Shown piece by piece: positions 28,504 through 38,183 of a stretch of 64,000 nucleotides of DNA (its first letter is position 1; each line of letters opens with the position of its first letter). This stretch comes from Priestia megaterium (GTDB lineage: Bacteria > Bacillota > Bacilli > Bacillales > Bacillaceae_H), in NCBI RefSeq assembly GCF_023824195.1, contig NZ_CP085442.1:4006001-4070000 (forward strand). Reading direction: 5' to 3'. The notes beneath the pieces are model-generated. The model did no database searches and was not told the DNA's origin. It saw only the letters and a program-made list of their open reading frames with translations. Both the position numbers and the translations under genes were made by a program.

Positions 28504-29370
28504 TTACATAAATTCAGCTACTAGCTCATCAAATTTTTCCTCAGTCATACCTAAGTCTGCTTTTGACAGCGGCTCTTCACTATAACCGTGAACAAGCTGC
28601 TGATACGACGGCTGATGCGCATTTTGATAAATAAGCCCTGTTACCAAGCCGTTATGCTCCATTAACGTCTGCATAGCTTGCATGCGATTGTTCGCATCAT
28701 AACCTTCAATTGTGCTAAGACTAGTTAGGTTTTCTTTAAACCAATCATACGTGTTCACTTTGTTATACGTTACGCACGGGCTAAATACGTTAATTAAAGA
28801 AAAACCTTTATGCTGAATGCCTTGTTCAATTAAGCTTGTTAACTCTTTTAAATTCGTTGAAAAGCTTTGAGCCACAAACGTTGCCCCAGAAGTTAACGCA
28901 AGCTCCATGACAGATAAAGACGACTCGATTGATCCTTCAGGCGTACTTTTTGTCTTGAATCCTACTTCACTACGAGGAGATGTTTGTCCTTTTGTTAAAC
29001 CATAGATTTGGTTATCCATTACGATATACGTCACATCGATGTTTCGGCGAATCGCATGTACCGTATGTCCCATACCGATAGCAAACCCATCTCCATCACC
29101 GCCAGATGCGATAACGGTTAAGTCACGATTAGCCATTTTTACACCTTGAGCGATTGGAAGCGCACGTCCGTGAATACCGTGAAAACCATATGAATTAATA
29201 TAACCAGAGATACGTCCAGAACATCCAATACCTGAAATAACAGCAAGCTCATGAGGTTCTAAACCTACGTTAGCAGATGCGCGTTGAATGGCTGCTTGTA
29301 CGGAGAAATCTCCACACCCCGGACACCAGTTAGGTTTTACACTGTTACGAAAATCTTTAAACGTTGCCAT
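28504..29370 (-). CDS. korB: 2-oxoacid:ferredoxin oxidoreductase, beta subunit
   Basis: This 288-residue subunit binds thiamine diphosphate (GGDGDGFAIGMGH to VMDNQIYG) and probably a 4Fe-4S cluster through WCPGCGD, GIGCSGR and SPCVTYN. With the alpha subunit it oxidatively decarboxylates a 2-oxoacid, probably 2-oxoglutarate, to the acyl-CoA using ferredoxin. The specificity is inferred from annotation of similar pairs in Staphylococcus and the B. cereus group. It overlaps korA by 14 bases. Its stop codon lies against the repeat element. Confidence 0.92.
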   Translation of the reverse strand: MATFKDFRNSVKPNWCPGCGDFSVQAAIQRASANVGLEPHELAVISGIGCSGRISGYINSYGFHGIHGRALPIAQGVKMANRDLTVIASGGDGDGFAIGMGHTVHAIRRNIDVTYIVMDNQIYGLTKGQTSPRSEVGFKTKSTPEGSIESSLSVMELALTSGATFVAQSFSTNLKELTSLIEQGIQHKGFSLINVFSPCVTYNKVNTYDWFKENLTSLSTIEGYDANNRMQAMQTLMEHNGLVTGLIYQNAHQPSYQQLVHGYSEEPLSKADLGMTEEKFDELVAEFM

Positions 29371-31114
29371 TTAACACAAACATCTCCTTACTTTTTGCGT
29401 ATACTTCTTGCGGAAGAAATGGATTTCCATCATACTTCAATACGCTTTGAATTTTATCATGACTTGCAATATTCATTTTTAAAATATTAGCAAGCTGTCC
29501 AGTAGCATTGTTTTCAACGACGACTACTTTTTTAGCTCCTTGCACGTAAGGAAGCAGTTCGTCGGCTGGGAAAGGATGAATCAAACGAATGTGAGCATGA
29601 TTGACTTTTATACCGTCCTGTTCCAAACGTTCCATTGCCTCTTCAATGACTCCACGCGTCGAATTAAATCCAACAAATAAAATATCAGACTCTTTTTCAT
29701 GGGAGTGGACATGAATTGGCGTATTAAAACGAATTCCTTTTGTTTTACGAAGACGCTTATTCATTTGATCATCGCGGTTCACCGGAGATTCAGATGGCTT
29801 TCCTGTCTCATCATGTTCTACTCCCGTCACGTGATGAATGCCATGCTTCATTCCTGGAATGACGCGTGGTGATACGCCGTCTTCTGTTACGCGGTAGCGC
29901 TTGTAATATTGTTTTTCTTCTAGCTCTTCTAGCTCTCCTTGCTGAAGCTTACCGCGGCGGATTTCAACGCGGTTATAGTCAAGCGGTTCTACTGATTGCT
30001 TCCCAAGTGAAAGCTGTAAATCCGTTAGCATAATAACTGGGCACTGATATTCTTCTGCTAAGTTAAACGCTTCAATTGTATCGTAGAATGCTTCTTCAAC
30101 CGTACTTGGCGCCATGACGATCTTCGGAATTTCACCGTGCGTACCGTAAATCATTGCCATTAAATCAGACTGTTCTTGCTTAGTTGGAAGTCCTGTACTT
30201 GGACCGCCGCGCTGCGTATCTATAATAACAACAGGCTGCTCAGTGATGCCCGCTAATCCAATCGACTCCATCATTAATGATAGACCAGGTCCAGCTGATG
30301 CTGTCAGCGCACGTACGCCTGCATAGTTAGCTCCGATAGCCATCGTACATGCTGCGATTTCATCTTCTGTTTGAATAACTGTTCCACCAAATTGAGGAAG
30401 CTTTTTAATTAAGTATTCCATGATTTCTGAAGCAGGGGTAATTGGATATGCTGGCATAAAACGAGCGCCACCGGCTAAAGCACCTAACGCAATCGCATCG
30501 TTTCCAATCATAAACATACGCTTTTTGCCATCCGCTGGATCTAGTTTCATTGTTTCTAATTGTTCGCCTAGCTGTTCACGAATGTAATCTGCACCTTTTT
30601 TAATAGCTTCCATGTTTTTTTGTACAACTTTTTGGCCCTTTTTACCGAAGATTTCAAGCACTACTTCTTCAAATACTTCTGTGTCAATATGAAGCACAGC
30701 ACTTGAAGCGCCTACAGCAACCATGTTCTTCATTAGCGACGTTCCTAATTCCGTTGCAATTTCCGTAAACGGAACAGCATATAGCGTAGCAGTTGTACAT
30801 GTTTCGGGCAGACTTGGGTTGAATTTCGCATCTGCAATTACAACGCCCCCTACGCGCAGCTCATGGACGTTTACATCGATTGTTTCCTGATCGAACGCAA
30901 CTAAAATATCTAAATCATCTGACACAGATCGAACCTGAGTTGTACTCACTCGAATCTTATTATTTGTATGTCCACCTTTGATACGAGAAGAAAAATGACG
31001 ATAGCCGTATAAGTAATAACCTAATCGATTTAAAGCGGTTGAAAAGATTTCTCCCGTACTTTCGATTCCCTCACCCTGCTGTCCGCCAACTTTCCACGAA
31101 AGTTGCTGTACCAT
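29357..31114 (-). CDS. korA: 2-oxoacid:ferredoxin oxidoreductase, alpha subunit (gamma-alpha fusion)
   Basis: This 585-residue subunit begins with the gamma domain (VGGQQGEGIESTGEIFS, residues about 1-180) fused to the alpha pyrimidine-binding domain, with AYPITPASEIMEYL, TASAGPGLSLM and a C-terminal transketolase-like domain (about 460-580). The pair feeds reduced ferredoxin and is an alternative to the NAD-dependent dehydrogenase complex. The RBS AAAGGAGTGG precedes the ATG. A good cre match lies 75-90 bases upstream, suggesting CcpA control. Confidence 0.92.
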   Translation of the reverse strand: MVQQLSWKVGGQQGEGIESTGEIFSTALNRLGYYLYGYRHFSSRIKGGHTNNKIRVSTTQVRSVSDDLDILVAFDQETIDVNVHELRVGGVVIADAKFNPSLPETCTTATLYAVPFTEIATELGTSLMKNMVAVGASSAVLHIDTEVFEEVVLEIFGKKGQKVVQKNMEAIKKGADYIREQLGEQLETMKLDPADGKKRMFMIGNDAIALGALAGGARFMPAYPITPASEIMEYLIKKLPQFGGTVIQTEDEIAACTMAIGANYAGVRALTASAGPGLSLMMESIGLAGITEQPVVIIDTQRGGPSTGLPTKQEQSDLMAMIYGTHGEIPKIVMAPSTVEEAFYDTIEAFNLAEEYQCPVIMLTDLQLSLGKQSVEPLDYNRVEIRRGKLQQGELEELEEKQYYKRYRVTEDGVSPRVIPGMKHGIHHVTGVEHDETGKPSESPVNRDDQMNKRLRKTKGIRFNTPIHVHSHEKESDILFVGFNSTRGVIEEAMERLEQDGIKVNHAHIRLIHPFPADELLPYVQGAKKVVVVENNATGQLANILKMNIASHDKIQSVLKYDGNPFLPQEVYAKSKEMFVLNGNV

Positions 31115-31188
31115 AAATCAACGCCACTCCTTTAATTGCTCTTAATATAGAAATCTATTTTATTGATAAAAACTGAAAAAAGTAAATT

Positions 31189-31203
31189 AGCAAACGATTT
31201 CAT
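31189..31203. promoter_or_regulatory. Candidate cre (CcpA) site before korA
   Basis: Minus strand ATGAAATCGTTTGCT fits WTGNAANCGNWNNCW at all 15 positions. It sits just upstream of AT-rich promoter-like sequence and also forms part of a hairpin (AGCAAA/TTTGCT, 31189-31208). Confidence 0.55.
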
Positions 31204-31453
31204 TTGCTTCTGCATTTCACGAACCGAAATCATCCGCAAAACTCCCACAGCACCTTGCCGCTGTGCAGGATACGTTTCTGCTTGAGCAGCTCCATAATCC
31301 GTTTTCAATTTTATTCCGATTGCCAGAAAAATGCAACCCTTTCCATTGAATTCTCAATCGTTTTAATTATATTTATATTTAATGAATAAGATGAAGTTTT
31401 TTAATGATATTTTCTGCCTTCACATGAGGCATTAGTATATAAATAACTTCTAT

Positions 31454-31490
31454 AAAAAAGAGCTTTTCCAAGAAGAAAAAGCTCTTTTTT
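31454..31490 (-). terminator. Dipeptidase gene terminator
   Basis: AAAAGAGCTTTT and AAAAGCTCTTTT form a 12-bp stem with A/T tails. Confidence 0.85.
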
Positions 31491-31492
31491 TA

Positions 31493-32410
31493 TTAGCTGC
31501 ATACACGATCAGCAAAGTTTTGAAACAGAAAACGTTTTACCTGCTCCTCAGTGTAATGCTTAAGGAGTTCTTCGATTAAATTTGTATACTGTTCATATCT
31601 TCCGAGACGATGAACCGTTTTGTCAATGCCGTCAAAGTCAGAGCCAAAACCAACGGCGTATTCGCCTCCTCTTTCACACATGTAATCAAGATGACGGATC
31701 ACATCCGCTATTTGCGCTTTGGCAGAACTCGTTAAAAATTCAGGGACAAACGTAATGCCAATCACGCCGTTTCGCTTTATTAAAGCATGAATTTGATCGT
31801 CTCTCAAATTCCGGGGATGAGAACACAATACGTGTGAATTGGAATGAGTAGCCACTACATATTGTGCTAGCTCAATCACATCCCAAAAACCTCTTACCGA
31901 TAAATGAGATACATCCGTCCACACTTTATGTTCATTATTCAATTCAACAACTTCTCTTCCAAAAGAAGATAACCCCGCGCCTCGAGGTTCTAAAATACCG
32001 TCACACACGGCATTGCAGTAATTCCATGTCAAACCTACTGAACGTACACCCAGTGAAAAAAGTGTCTTTAAGCGAACTAAACTTGTATCAATGGCATCGC
32101 ACCCTTCAAGCGTCAGCATTGCTCCTATTTCACCTTTTTTCAAGCTATCTATATCGCGTTTTGAACGAACCCATTTCACACCGGGAAGCGATAAAATATG
32201 ACTCTGAAACAGCTGGATCATTTCTAACGCAACATCAAAACGCTGAGCTGCCGGAACCGCTTCTGGAATATAAATAGCGAATAGCTGAACTTTCCCTTTT
32301 GCTTTTTTTATTCCTTCTAACGTCACATGCAGCGCTGAATCATATGTAAAAGATAAACGTTTATTTAACCAGAGCTTCATCAATACATCACAATGAGCAT
32401 CAAATATCAC
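31493..32410 (-). CDS. Membrane dipeptidase family (M19) zinc peptidase
   Basis: This 305-residue protein of the renal dipeptidase family (amidohydrolase fold) has the binuclear metal motif FDAHCDV at the N-terminus, a bridging Glu in LTLEGCDAI, and the later metal histidines in THSNSHVLCSHPRNL and the closing Asp of GFGSDFDG. It probably hydrolyses dipeptides or D-amino-acid-containing peptides. I chose GTG 32410, with AAAGGGGTG 8 bases upstream; a longer ATG start at 32437 would lie against the spoVS terminator stem and has no RBS. Confidence 0.88.
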   Translation of the reverse strand: MIFDAHCDVLMKLWLNKRLSFTYDSALHVTLEGIKKAKGKVQLFAIYIPEAVPAAQRFDVALEMIQLFQSHILSLPGVKWVRSKRDIDSLKKGEIGAMLTLEGCDAIDTSLVRLKTLFSLGVRSVGLTWNYCNAVCDGILEPRGAGLSSFGREVVELNNEHKVWTDVSHLSVRGFWDVIELAQYVVATHSNSHVLCSHPRNLRDDQIHALIKRNGVIGITFVPEFLTSSAKAQIADVIRHLDYMCERGGEYAVGFGSDFDGIDKTVHRLGRYEQYTNLIEELLKHYTEEQVKRFLFQNFADRVCS

Positions 32411-32435
32411 AACCCACACCCCTTTAACTCTATAC

Positions 32436-32472
32436 AAAAAGGACCTGTTTGGCTTCTATGCTTTACAGGTCC
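32436..32472 (-). terminator. spoVS terminator
   Basis: GGACCTGT (32441-32448) pairs with ACAGGTCC (32465-32472); the U run follows on the minus strand. Confidence 0.85.
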
Positions 32473-32485
32473 GTGGTTTTTATAA

Positions 32486-32746
32486 TTATCGCGGCTCTAC
32501 AATTAATTTAATGGCTGTTCGCTCTTCTCCATCAATTTGAATATCTGTAAAAGCTGGGATGCAGATTAAATCAACCCCACTTGGTGCAACGAACCCTCTT
32601 GCGATTGCTACAGCTTTTACTGCTTGATTAAGCGCCCCGGCCCCAATGGCTTGAATTTCTGCTGCGCCGCGTTCGCGCAGCACGCCTGCTAAGGCACCAG
32701 CAACTGAATTTGGATTAGACTTTGCTGAAACTTTTAATATTTCCAT
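32486..32746 (-). CDS. spoVS: SpoVS, stage V sporulation protein S
   Basis: This 86-residue, very conserved Alba-like protein (MEILKVSAKSNPNSVAGALAGVLRERG) is probably a nucleic-acid binding dimer. It influences septation and coat assembly, and mutants block sporulation at stage V. The length and sequence match the B. subtilis protein almost entirely in memory. A strong AAGGAGGAG RBS precedes the ATG. A candidate sigma-H promoter lies about 80 bases upstream, in line with sigma-H control in B. subtilis. Confidence 0.97.
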   Translation of the reverse strand: MEILKVSAKSNPNSVAGALAGVLRERGAAEIQAIGAGALNQAVKAVAIARGFVAPSGVDLICIPAFTDIQIDGEERTAIKLIVEPR

Positions 32747-32825
32747 ATCTAGCTCCTCCTTATTCTTTACAATGTATGATGAGAGATCATTAGACCAATG
32801 ACTTAATTGATTTCAATGTTACTAT

Positions 32826-32851
32826 ATTCACGATATGTCAAACGTATTCCT
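32826..32851 (-). promoter_or_regulatory. Candidate sigma-H promoter of spoVS
   Basis: On the minus strand AGGAATA (32845-32851) is followed after 14 bases by TGAAT (32826-32830), close to the sigma-H consensus AGGAWWW-N12/14-RGAAT. Confidence 0.5.
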
Positions 32852-32922
32852 GCTTGTTTTTCCTAAATATTCAAAAACTTATATTTCTACACCTTTCTTT
32901 TTTCTTTTTACGTTTTTGACAA

Positions 32923-32965
32923 AATAAAAAAGCCAACGTATCGTCTTTCGACACATTGACTTTTT
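32923..32965 (-). terminator. ymdB terminator
   Basis: A 17-bp stem (AAAAAGTCAATGTGTCG with its complement, three or four G-U pairs) and a U run on the minus strand. Confidence 0.85.
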
Positions 32966-32969
32966 CCCT

Positions 32970-33767
32970 TTATTCAAAAAACGGATGGTCTTCGTTAATT
33001 AAAATTCGCTCTGTTTTTGTTGCTTTCCCCGTCTTTTGATCAATATCAATAACGATTCCACTAAGCTGCGTTCTTCCTTCTTTTGGCACTTCAAATCGAA
33101 CAGGAAGAGACGTTAAAAAACGCTTAATAACAGCTTCTCGCTCCATCCCTAAAATGCCGTCATAAGGTCCCGTCATTCCTACGTCAGAGATGTAAGCTGT
33201 TCCTTTTGGCAATATACGATTGTCAGCTGTTTGAACGTGCGTATGAGTGCCGACAACAGCGCTGACACGACCGTCCACATACCAGCTCATCGCTTGCTTT
33301 TCACTTGTTGTTTCAGCATGAAAATCAATAAAAATAAGCGGAGTGCGCTGACGTGCTTCTTCAATCAGTTCATCTGCTTTTTGAAATGGACAATCAAGCG
33401 GAGCCATAAACGTGCGCCCTTGTAAATTAATCACGGCTACCTCAAGCTGATTGTACGTAAAATACGTCATTCCCTTGCCCGGTGTACCTTCAGGAAAATT
33501 AGCTGGACGAACAAGATTTTTTGCATCGTCAATAAAATCAAAAATTTCACGTTTGTCCCACGCATGGTTACCAAGGGTAATAATGTTAGCCCCTGCTTGT
33601 AAGAACTGACGATAAATCTTTTCGGTAATGCCTTTTCCCGAAGCTGCATTTTCTCCATTCACAATTGTAAGTCCCGGAGAGTATTTTCTTTTTAATCTTG
33701 GTAAATATTCTTCAACCATTTCACGGCCTGGAGAACCAACTACGTCTCCAATAAATAAAATTCTCAT
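32970..33767 (-). CDS. ymdB: YmdB, calcineurin-like phosphodiesterase
   Basis: This 265-residue metallophosphatase (TIGR00282 family) has the motifs GDVVGSPGR, NGENAASG, GNHAWD, FHAETTSEK and GTHTHVQTAD, which together make a dinuclear metal site. In B. subtilis it hydrolyses cyclic nucleotides and affects late adaptive responses such as biofilm and motility. It begins at the ATG at 33767 behind TAGGAGC. It lies directly downstream of rny, the typical rny-ymdB order. Confidence 0.95.
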   Translation of the reverse strand: MRILFIGDVVGSPGREMVEEYLPRLKRKYSPGLTIVNGENAASGKGITEKIYRQFLQAGANIITLGNHAWDKREIFDFIDDAKNLVRPANFPEGTPGKGMTYFTYNQLEVAVINLQGRTFMAPLDCPFQKADELIEEARQRTPLIFIDFHAETTSEKQAMSWYVDGRVSAVVGTHTHVQTADNRILPKGTAYISDVGMTGPYDGILGMEREAVIKRFLTSLPVRFEVPKEGRTQLSGIVIDIDQKTGKATKTERILINEDHPFFE

Positions 33768-33812
33768 GTAAAAGCTCCTATACTTCATTCTTAATCTGCA
33801 TCTTCATCTCTA

Positions 33813-33843
33813 CGAAAAAAAATAAAGTGGCGAAACGCCACTT
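33813..33843 (-). terminator. rny terminator
   Basis: AAGTGGCG pairs with CGCCACTT around AAA; a U-rich tail follows on the minus strand. Confidence 0.8.
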
Positions 33844-33848
33844 CATTT

Positions 33849-35411
33849 TTATTTTGCATACTCTACTGCTCTTGTTTCACGAATAACGGTTACTTTGATG
33901 TGGCCAGGATAATCCAGCTCATCTTCAATTCGTTTTCGGATATCTCGAGCAAGTCGATGCGCTTCTAGATCACCAATCGTATCTGGTTTCACCATAATAC
34001 GAACTTCACGCCCTGCTTGAATCGCAAATGATTTTTCAACGCCTTCATAAGACTCTGAAATTTCTTCTAACTTTTCAAGACGACGAATGTAGTTTTCTAA
34101 CGTCTCACTACGAGCACCTGGTCTTGCAGCAGATAATGCATCCGCTGCTGCAACTAGTACAGCAATGATTGATGTTGGTTCTGTATCTCCATGGTGAGAA
34201 GCAATCGCGTTAATAACAACCGGATGTTCTTTATACTTTGTAGCCAATTCAACACCGATTTCTACGTGACTTCCTTCTACCTCATGATCAATTGCTTTAC
34301 CAATATCATGTAACAATCCTGCTCGTTTGGCTAACGTTTCATCTTCACCTAATTCAGCAGCCATAAGTCCTGATAAATGCGCTACTTCCATTGAATGTTT
34401 CAGCACATTTTGACCATAGCTTGTTCTGAATTTTAAGCGACCAAGAATTTTCATCAAGTCTGGGTGCAACCCGTGAACACCGACTTCAAACGTCGTTTGT
34501 TCACCAACTTCACGAATATATTCGTCCACTTCACGGCGAGATTTTTCAACCATTTCTTCAATACGTGCGGGATGGATACGACCATCTTGAACGAGTTTAT
34601 CAAGTGCAATTCTTGCTGTCTCACGACGAATTGGGTCAAATCCTGATAAAATAACTGCTTCTGGCGTATCATCAATAATAAGATCAATTCCTGTCAAAGT
34701 TTCAAGCGTACGGATGTTTCGACCTTCTCGACCGATAATTCGGCCTTTCATTTCGTCATTTGGCAAGTTAACAACTGAGACAGTCGTTTCAGCAACATGA
34801 TCTGCTGCGCAACGCTGAATAGCAAGTGAAAGAATTTCTTTCGCCTTTTTATCGGCGTCTTCTTTTGCACGGTTTTCTGTTTCTTTTACCATTATTGCAA
34901 TGTCGTGGGAAAGTTCATTTTCAACACGATCTAAAATAATCGCTCTTGCATCTTCTCTGGTTAAGCTTGAAATGCGCTCTAGCTCTGTTTGCTGTGCACG
35001 TACTACTTCTTCAACTTTGCTTTCCATCTCTTCAATATGCTGTTGTTTAACAGTAAGAGAATCATCTTTCTTTTCAAGTAACGCTTCACGTTTATCAAGT
35101 GATTCGTCTTTACGATCAAGATTTTCCTCTTTTTGCATTAATCGATTTTCTTGTTTTTGAAGTTCTGCTCGACGATCACGAATATCTTGTTCTGCCTCTG
35201 TACGAAGCTGATGGATTTCATCCTTCGCTTCTAGTAAAGCTTCTTTTTTCAAAGCTTCCGCCTCGCGGGTTCCTTCATCAATAATTTGTTCTGCACTAGA
35301 CTTTGCTCCCGCAATTTTAGCTTCAGCAATCGATTTACAAACAAAAAAGCCAACAACTGCACCGACGATTAGGCCAAGCAAAGCGAAGATGATTGTATTA
35401 GTATCCATCAT
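33849..35411 (-). CDS. rny: RNase Y, membrane endoribonuclease
   Basis: This 520-residue enzyme starts mRNA decay in Bacillus. The N-terminal membrane helix ([19 protein letters not shown]) is followed by a long coiled coil (about 30-200), a KH domain ([15 protein letters not shown], about 220) and an HD domain with [20 protein letters not shown] and the later catalytic residues. I chose the ATG at 35411; the ATG directly after it (35408) is equally possible given the GGGGAGGTGA RBS. Upstream in-frame starts would add residues absent from the family. Confidence 0.97.
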   Translation of the reverse strand: MMDTNTIIFALLGLIVGAVVGFFVCKSIAEAKIAGAKSSAEQIIDEGTREAEALKKEALLEAKDEIHQLRTEAEQDIRDRRAELQKQENRLMQKEENLDRKDESLDKREALLEKKDDSLTVKQQHIEEMESKVEEVVRAQQTELERISSLTREDARAIILDRVENELSHDIAIMVKETENRAKEDADKKAKEILSLAIQRCAADHVAETTVSVVNLPNDEMKGRIIGREGRNIRTLETLTGIDLIIDDTPEAVILSGFDPIRRETARIALDKLVQDGRIHPARIEEMVEKSRREVDEYIREVGEQTTFEVGVHGLHPDLMKILGRLKFRTSYGQNVLKHSMEVAHLSGLMAAELGEDETLAKRAGLLHDIGKAIDHEVEGSHVEIGVELATKYKEHPVVINAIASHHGDTEPTSIIAVLVAAADALSAARPGARSETLENYIRRLEKLEEISESYEGVEKSFAIQAGREVRIMVKPDTIGDLEAHRLARDIRKRIEDELDYPGHIKVTVIRETRAVEYAK

Positions 35412-35634
35412 TTCACCTCCCCTTGCTATAAACTTGTAAGTTTTAAATTTCATGTCGGCATGTACATCGTATTCACCTTTCAATATACACACAAAGGCTT
35501 TTAAACGCTAAAATGTTTTAAAAAGGGAAAATATACATCTTAATTGTAAATCTGTGCATTTTTATTGTCAAGCCTGCCTCTACAGTATATATTGAAATTT
35601 CGTATGTTACTTTTCTAGCATTAACAATTTTTAC

Positions 35635-35675
35635 AAAAAAAAGACCCCTTCTTTGAAATAGAGGAGTCTTTTTTT
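35635..35675 (-). terminator. recA terminator
   Basis: GACTCCT pairs with AGGGGTC inside longer A/T runs, with a U run on the minus strand. Confidence 0.75.
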
Positions 35676-35688
35676 ATCTCGCAGCAAA

Positions 35689-36726
35689 TTAAATATTTAA
35701 ATCGCCTTGATCGTTATCCTCAGGAGCTGGCTCTCCATCTTGGTCTAAACCATGATGTTCACGCACTTGTCCCGCAATTTCCTGACGAATATCAGTATTT
35801 TCTTTTAAGAATTGTTTTGCATTTTCACGACCTTGACCTAGACGCTCATCATTATATGAATACCAAGATCCACTTTTTTGAACAATATCTAGTTCAGAAG
35901 CGATATCCAAAATTTCACCCTCTTTGGAAATACCTTCTCCGTACATAATATCTACTTCAGCAGCACGGAAAGGCGGAGCTACTTTGTTTTTCACAACTTT
36001 AATTCTTGTTTTGTTACCTACAATATCGTTTCCTTGCTTTAACTGCTCTGCACGACGCACTTCTAGACGCACTGAAGAATAGAATTTAAGCGCACGTCCA
36101 CCAGGAGTTGTTTCAGGGTTACCAAACATAACGCCGACTTTTTCACGAATTTGGTTAATAAAGATAGCGATTGTTTTAGACTTGTTGATAGCTCCAGATA
36201 GTTTACGCAATGCTTGAGACATTAAACGAGCTTGTAGACCCACGTGAGAGTCTCCCATTTCTCCTTCAATTTCCGCTTTTGGCACTAACGCTGCTACTGA
36301 GTCGACAACGATAATATCTACTGCGCCGCTTCGAACTAAGGCTTCAGCAATTTCTAAAGCTTGTTCTCCCGTATCAGGCTGAGATAATAATAGCTCATCA
36401 ATATTCACACCTAATTTTTGAGCATATACAGGATCTAACGCGTGCTCCGCATCGATAAATGCAGCTTGTCCGCCCTGCTGTTGAACTTCTGCAATCGCAT
36501 GAAGAGCAACTGTTGTTTTACCTGAGCTTTCTGGGCCATATACTTCCACTACACGTCCACGTGGATATCCGCCTACACCTAAAGCTACATCTAATGCTAA
36601 TGAACCACTTGGAATTGTAGAAATTCTTTTTTCCGTTTGTTCACCTAATTTCATAATTGAACCTTTACCAAATTGCTTTTCAATTTGTTTTAAAGCCATA
36701 TCAAGGGCTGCTTGACGATCGTTCAC
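35689..36726 (-). CDS. recA: RecA recombinase
   Basis: This 345-residue protein has Walker [10 protein letters not shown] (about 66), Walker [12 protein letters not shown], the L1 loop region and L2 ([20 protein letters not shown]), all intact. Its acidic C-terminal tail is typical. It starts at GTG 36726 with GGAGGAAA upstream. Filaments of RecA drive recombination and LexA self-cleavage. A LexA box and a strong sigma-A promoter lie upstream, and a terminator separates it from cinA. Confidence 0.98.
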   Translation of the reverse strand: MNDRQAALDMALKQIEKQFGKGSIMKLGEQTEKRISTIPSGSLALDVALGVGGYPRGRVVEVYGPESSGKTTVALHAIAEVQQQGGQAAFIDAEHALDPVYAQKLGVNIDELLLSQPDTGEQALEIAEALVRSGAVDIIVVDSVAALVPKAEIEGEMGDSHVGLQARLMSQALRKLSGAINKSKTIAIFINQIREKVGVMFGNPETTPGGRALKFYSSVRLEVRRAEQLKQGNDIVGNKTRIKVVKNKVAPPFRAAEVDIMYGEGISKEGEILDIASELDIVQKSGSWYSYNDERLGQGRENAKQFLKENTDIRQEIAGQVREHHGLDQDGEPAPEDNDQGDLNI

Positions 36727-36819
36727 TCAATTTCCTCCTCTATCTCTTTGAAATCATCTATAAACTGCAAACTTACTACGATGTAGTAGCAATGTCGAAT
36801 TAACAACTTTCTATAACTT

Positions 36820-36848
36820 ACTATACTAGTTTTTGAGTCATTTGACAA
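36820..36848 (-). promoter_or_regulatory. recA sigma-A promoter
   Basis: On the minus strand TTGTCA (36843-36848) and TATAGT (36820-36825) are 17 bases apart. Confidence 0.8.
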
Positions 36849-36856
36849 GCAAAAAG

Positions 36857-36870
36857 CGAATAAATGTTCG
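36857..36870. promoter_or_regulatory. LexA (SOS) box of recA
   Basis: CGAATAAATGTTCG matches CGAAC-N4-GTTCG with one change and lies just upstream of the -35, as in B. subtilis recA. Confidence 0.85.
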
Positions 36871-36883
36871 TTTTTTGCAAAAT

Positions 36884-36923
36884 AAAAAAAAGGCTGCTTT
36901 GGTAAAACCAAGCAGCCTTTTTT
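36884..36923 (-). terminator. cinA terminator
   Basis: AAAAAAGGCTGCTTGG pairs with CCAAGCAGCCTTTTTT around a short loop. It separates cinA from the recA promoter. Confidence 0.9.
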
Positions 36924-36925
36924 CT

Positions 36926-38164
36926 TTATTTCTTTATCGTCTTTAATACGTAATGACAGCCGTAATTAACCGTTCGTGAACGAATCCCCTGGCGGCTTCC
37001 AGATAGCTGTAAGCTGTAAACTTGAGGAGTTTGATCCTTATAAGCGACCCCTATATGCACTGTTCCTACAGGATGTCCTTCTTGCTTTGAGGGTCCAGCT
37101 ACACCTGTAAAACCGATGCCAATATCCGTTTTGTATAACTGTTGAATACGCTGAGCCATTTCAGCCGCGCATTGCTCGCTAACGGCTCCGTACTGATTCA
37201 GCGTGTGTTCGCTCACTCCGAGAATATTTTGCTTGATTTCATAATGATAGGCGACCAGGCTGCCTTTTACAGCTTCTCCAGCACCTGAAACAGTTGTTAG
37301 ACGTTCGCTGAATAAACCGCCGGTTAAACTTTCAGCCGAAGCAATCGTTAATCCTTGTGCCTTCAATTCTTTCACCAATTCATTATGTAAAGAAGTTGTT
37401 TCATAGCCATACAAATACTCGCCTACGCGCTCTGAAATGGTTTTTTCCACTTCGTCTAACATGCGCTGTGCTTCAGCGGCATCAGCATGCTTGGCAGTTA
37501 AGCGGAGCGTTACTTCTCCATCCCCTGCAAGCGGCGCAATCGTCGGGTTTGTTTGCGCATCAAGCAAATCTTCAATCTCAGTTTCAAGCTGTGATTCCCC
37601 TATTCCGAAAAAGCGAAGAACGCGTGATTCAATACTTTCTTTTAATTCAAGCTTTTGAGCTAAAAATTCTTGACCATATGATTCATACATTGGATAGAGC
37701 TCTTTTGGCGGCCCCGGAAATAGCATATAGTGTTTTCCCTCTACCGTAAGCCCCATACCTGGAGCCATTCCGTAATCGTTAGGGAGCACTGCCGAACCTT
37801 CCAGCACAATTGCCTGTTTTTTATTGTTAGGTGTCATGATACGATTTGACTGTTTGAAATAGGCTTCAATGCTTTCAAGTGCTTCTGCATTTGTTGTCAG
37901 CTCTACTCCTAGCACACTCGCAATTGTTTCTTTTGTTAAATCATCTTTTGTAGGACCAAGCCCGCCTGTGAAAATAATTAACTCTGCACGCGTTTGAGCT
38001 GTAGCAATCACTTCTTTTAAGCGCTGTGCATTATCTCCTACTACCGTATGATAGTAAACATTAATTCCAAGTTCGGCTAATTTTTTCGATAAATACTGAG
38101 CGTTTGTATTGGCAATTTGTCCAAGCAGCAGCTCAGAACCGACTCCAATAATTTCAGCGTTCAT
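36926..38164 (-). CDS. cinA: CinA, competence/damage-inducible protein
   Basis: This 412-residue two-domain protein has an N-terminal MoCF-like domain ([45 protein letters not shown]) and a C-terminal CinA domain with amidase-like features ([29 protein letters not shown]). Family members are linked to NMN deamidation and pyridine nucleotide repair, and in competence to RecA. The gene lies between pgsA and recA, the classical Gram-positive order. Confidence 0.95.
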   Translation of the reverse strand: MNAEIIGVGSELLLGQIANTNAQYLSKKLAELGINVYYHTVVGDNAQRLKEVIATAQTRAELIIFTGGLGPTKDDLTKETIASVLGVELTTNAEALESIEAYFKQSNRIMTPNNKKQAIVLEGSAVLPNDYGMAPGMGLTVEGKHYMLFPGPPKELYPMYESYGQEFLAQKLELKESIESRVLRFFGIGESQLETEIEDLLDAQTNPTIAPLAGDGEVTLRLTAKHADAAEAQRMLDEVEKTISERVGEYLYGYETTSLHNELVKELKAQGLTIASAESLTGGLFSERLTTVSGAGEAVKGSLVAYHYEIKQNILGVSEHTLNQYGAVSEQCAAEMAQRIQQLYKTDIGIGFTGVAGPSKQEGHPVGTVHIGVAYKDQTPQVYSLQLSGSRQGIRSRTVNYGCHYVLKTIKK

Positions 38165-38183
38165 CCTATCATCTCCATCTTAC

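Larger units (their letters stand above)
31115..31492. other. 378-base gene-free region upstream of korA
   Basis: Besides the cre site and a terminator at 31454-31490, it contains short inverted repeats: CACAGC/GCTGTG (31246-31265) and GAGCAGCTC (31284-31292). A stop-free minus-strand frame of about 75 codons ends at 31132 but has no plausible start. No known riboswitch signature was recognised. Confidence 0.5.

Noticed and set aside
31132..31362. Stop-free minus-strand frame of about 75 codons upstream of korA
   Set aside because: Opens directly after a TGA, has no start codon with a ribosome binding site, and shows no recognisable family. Kept only as part of a possible structured leader.
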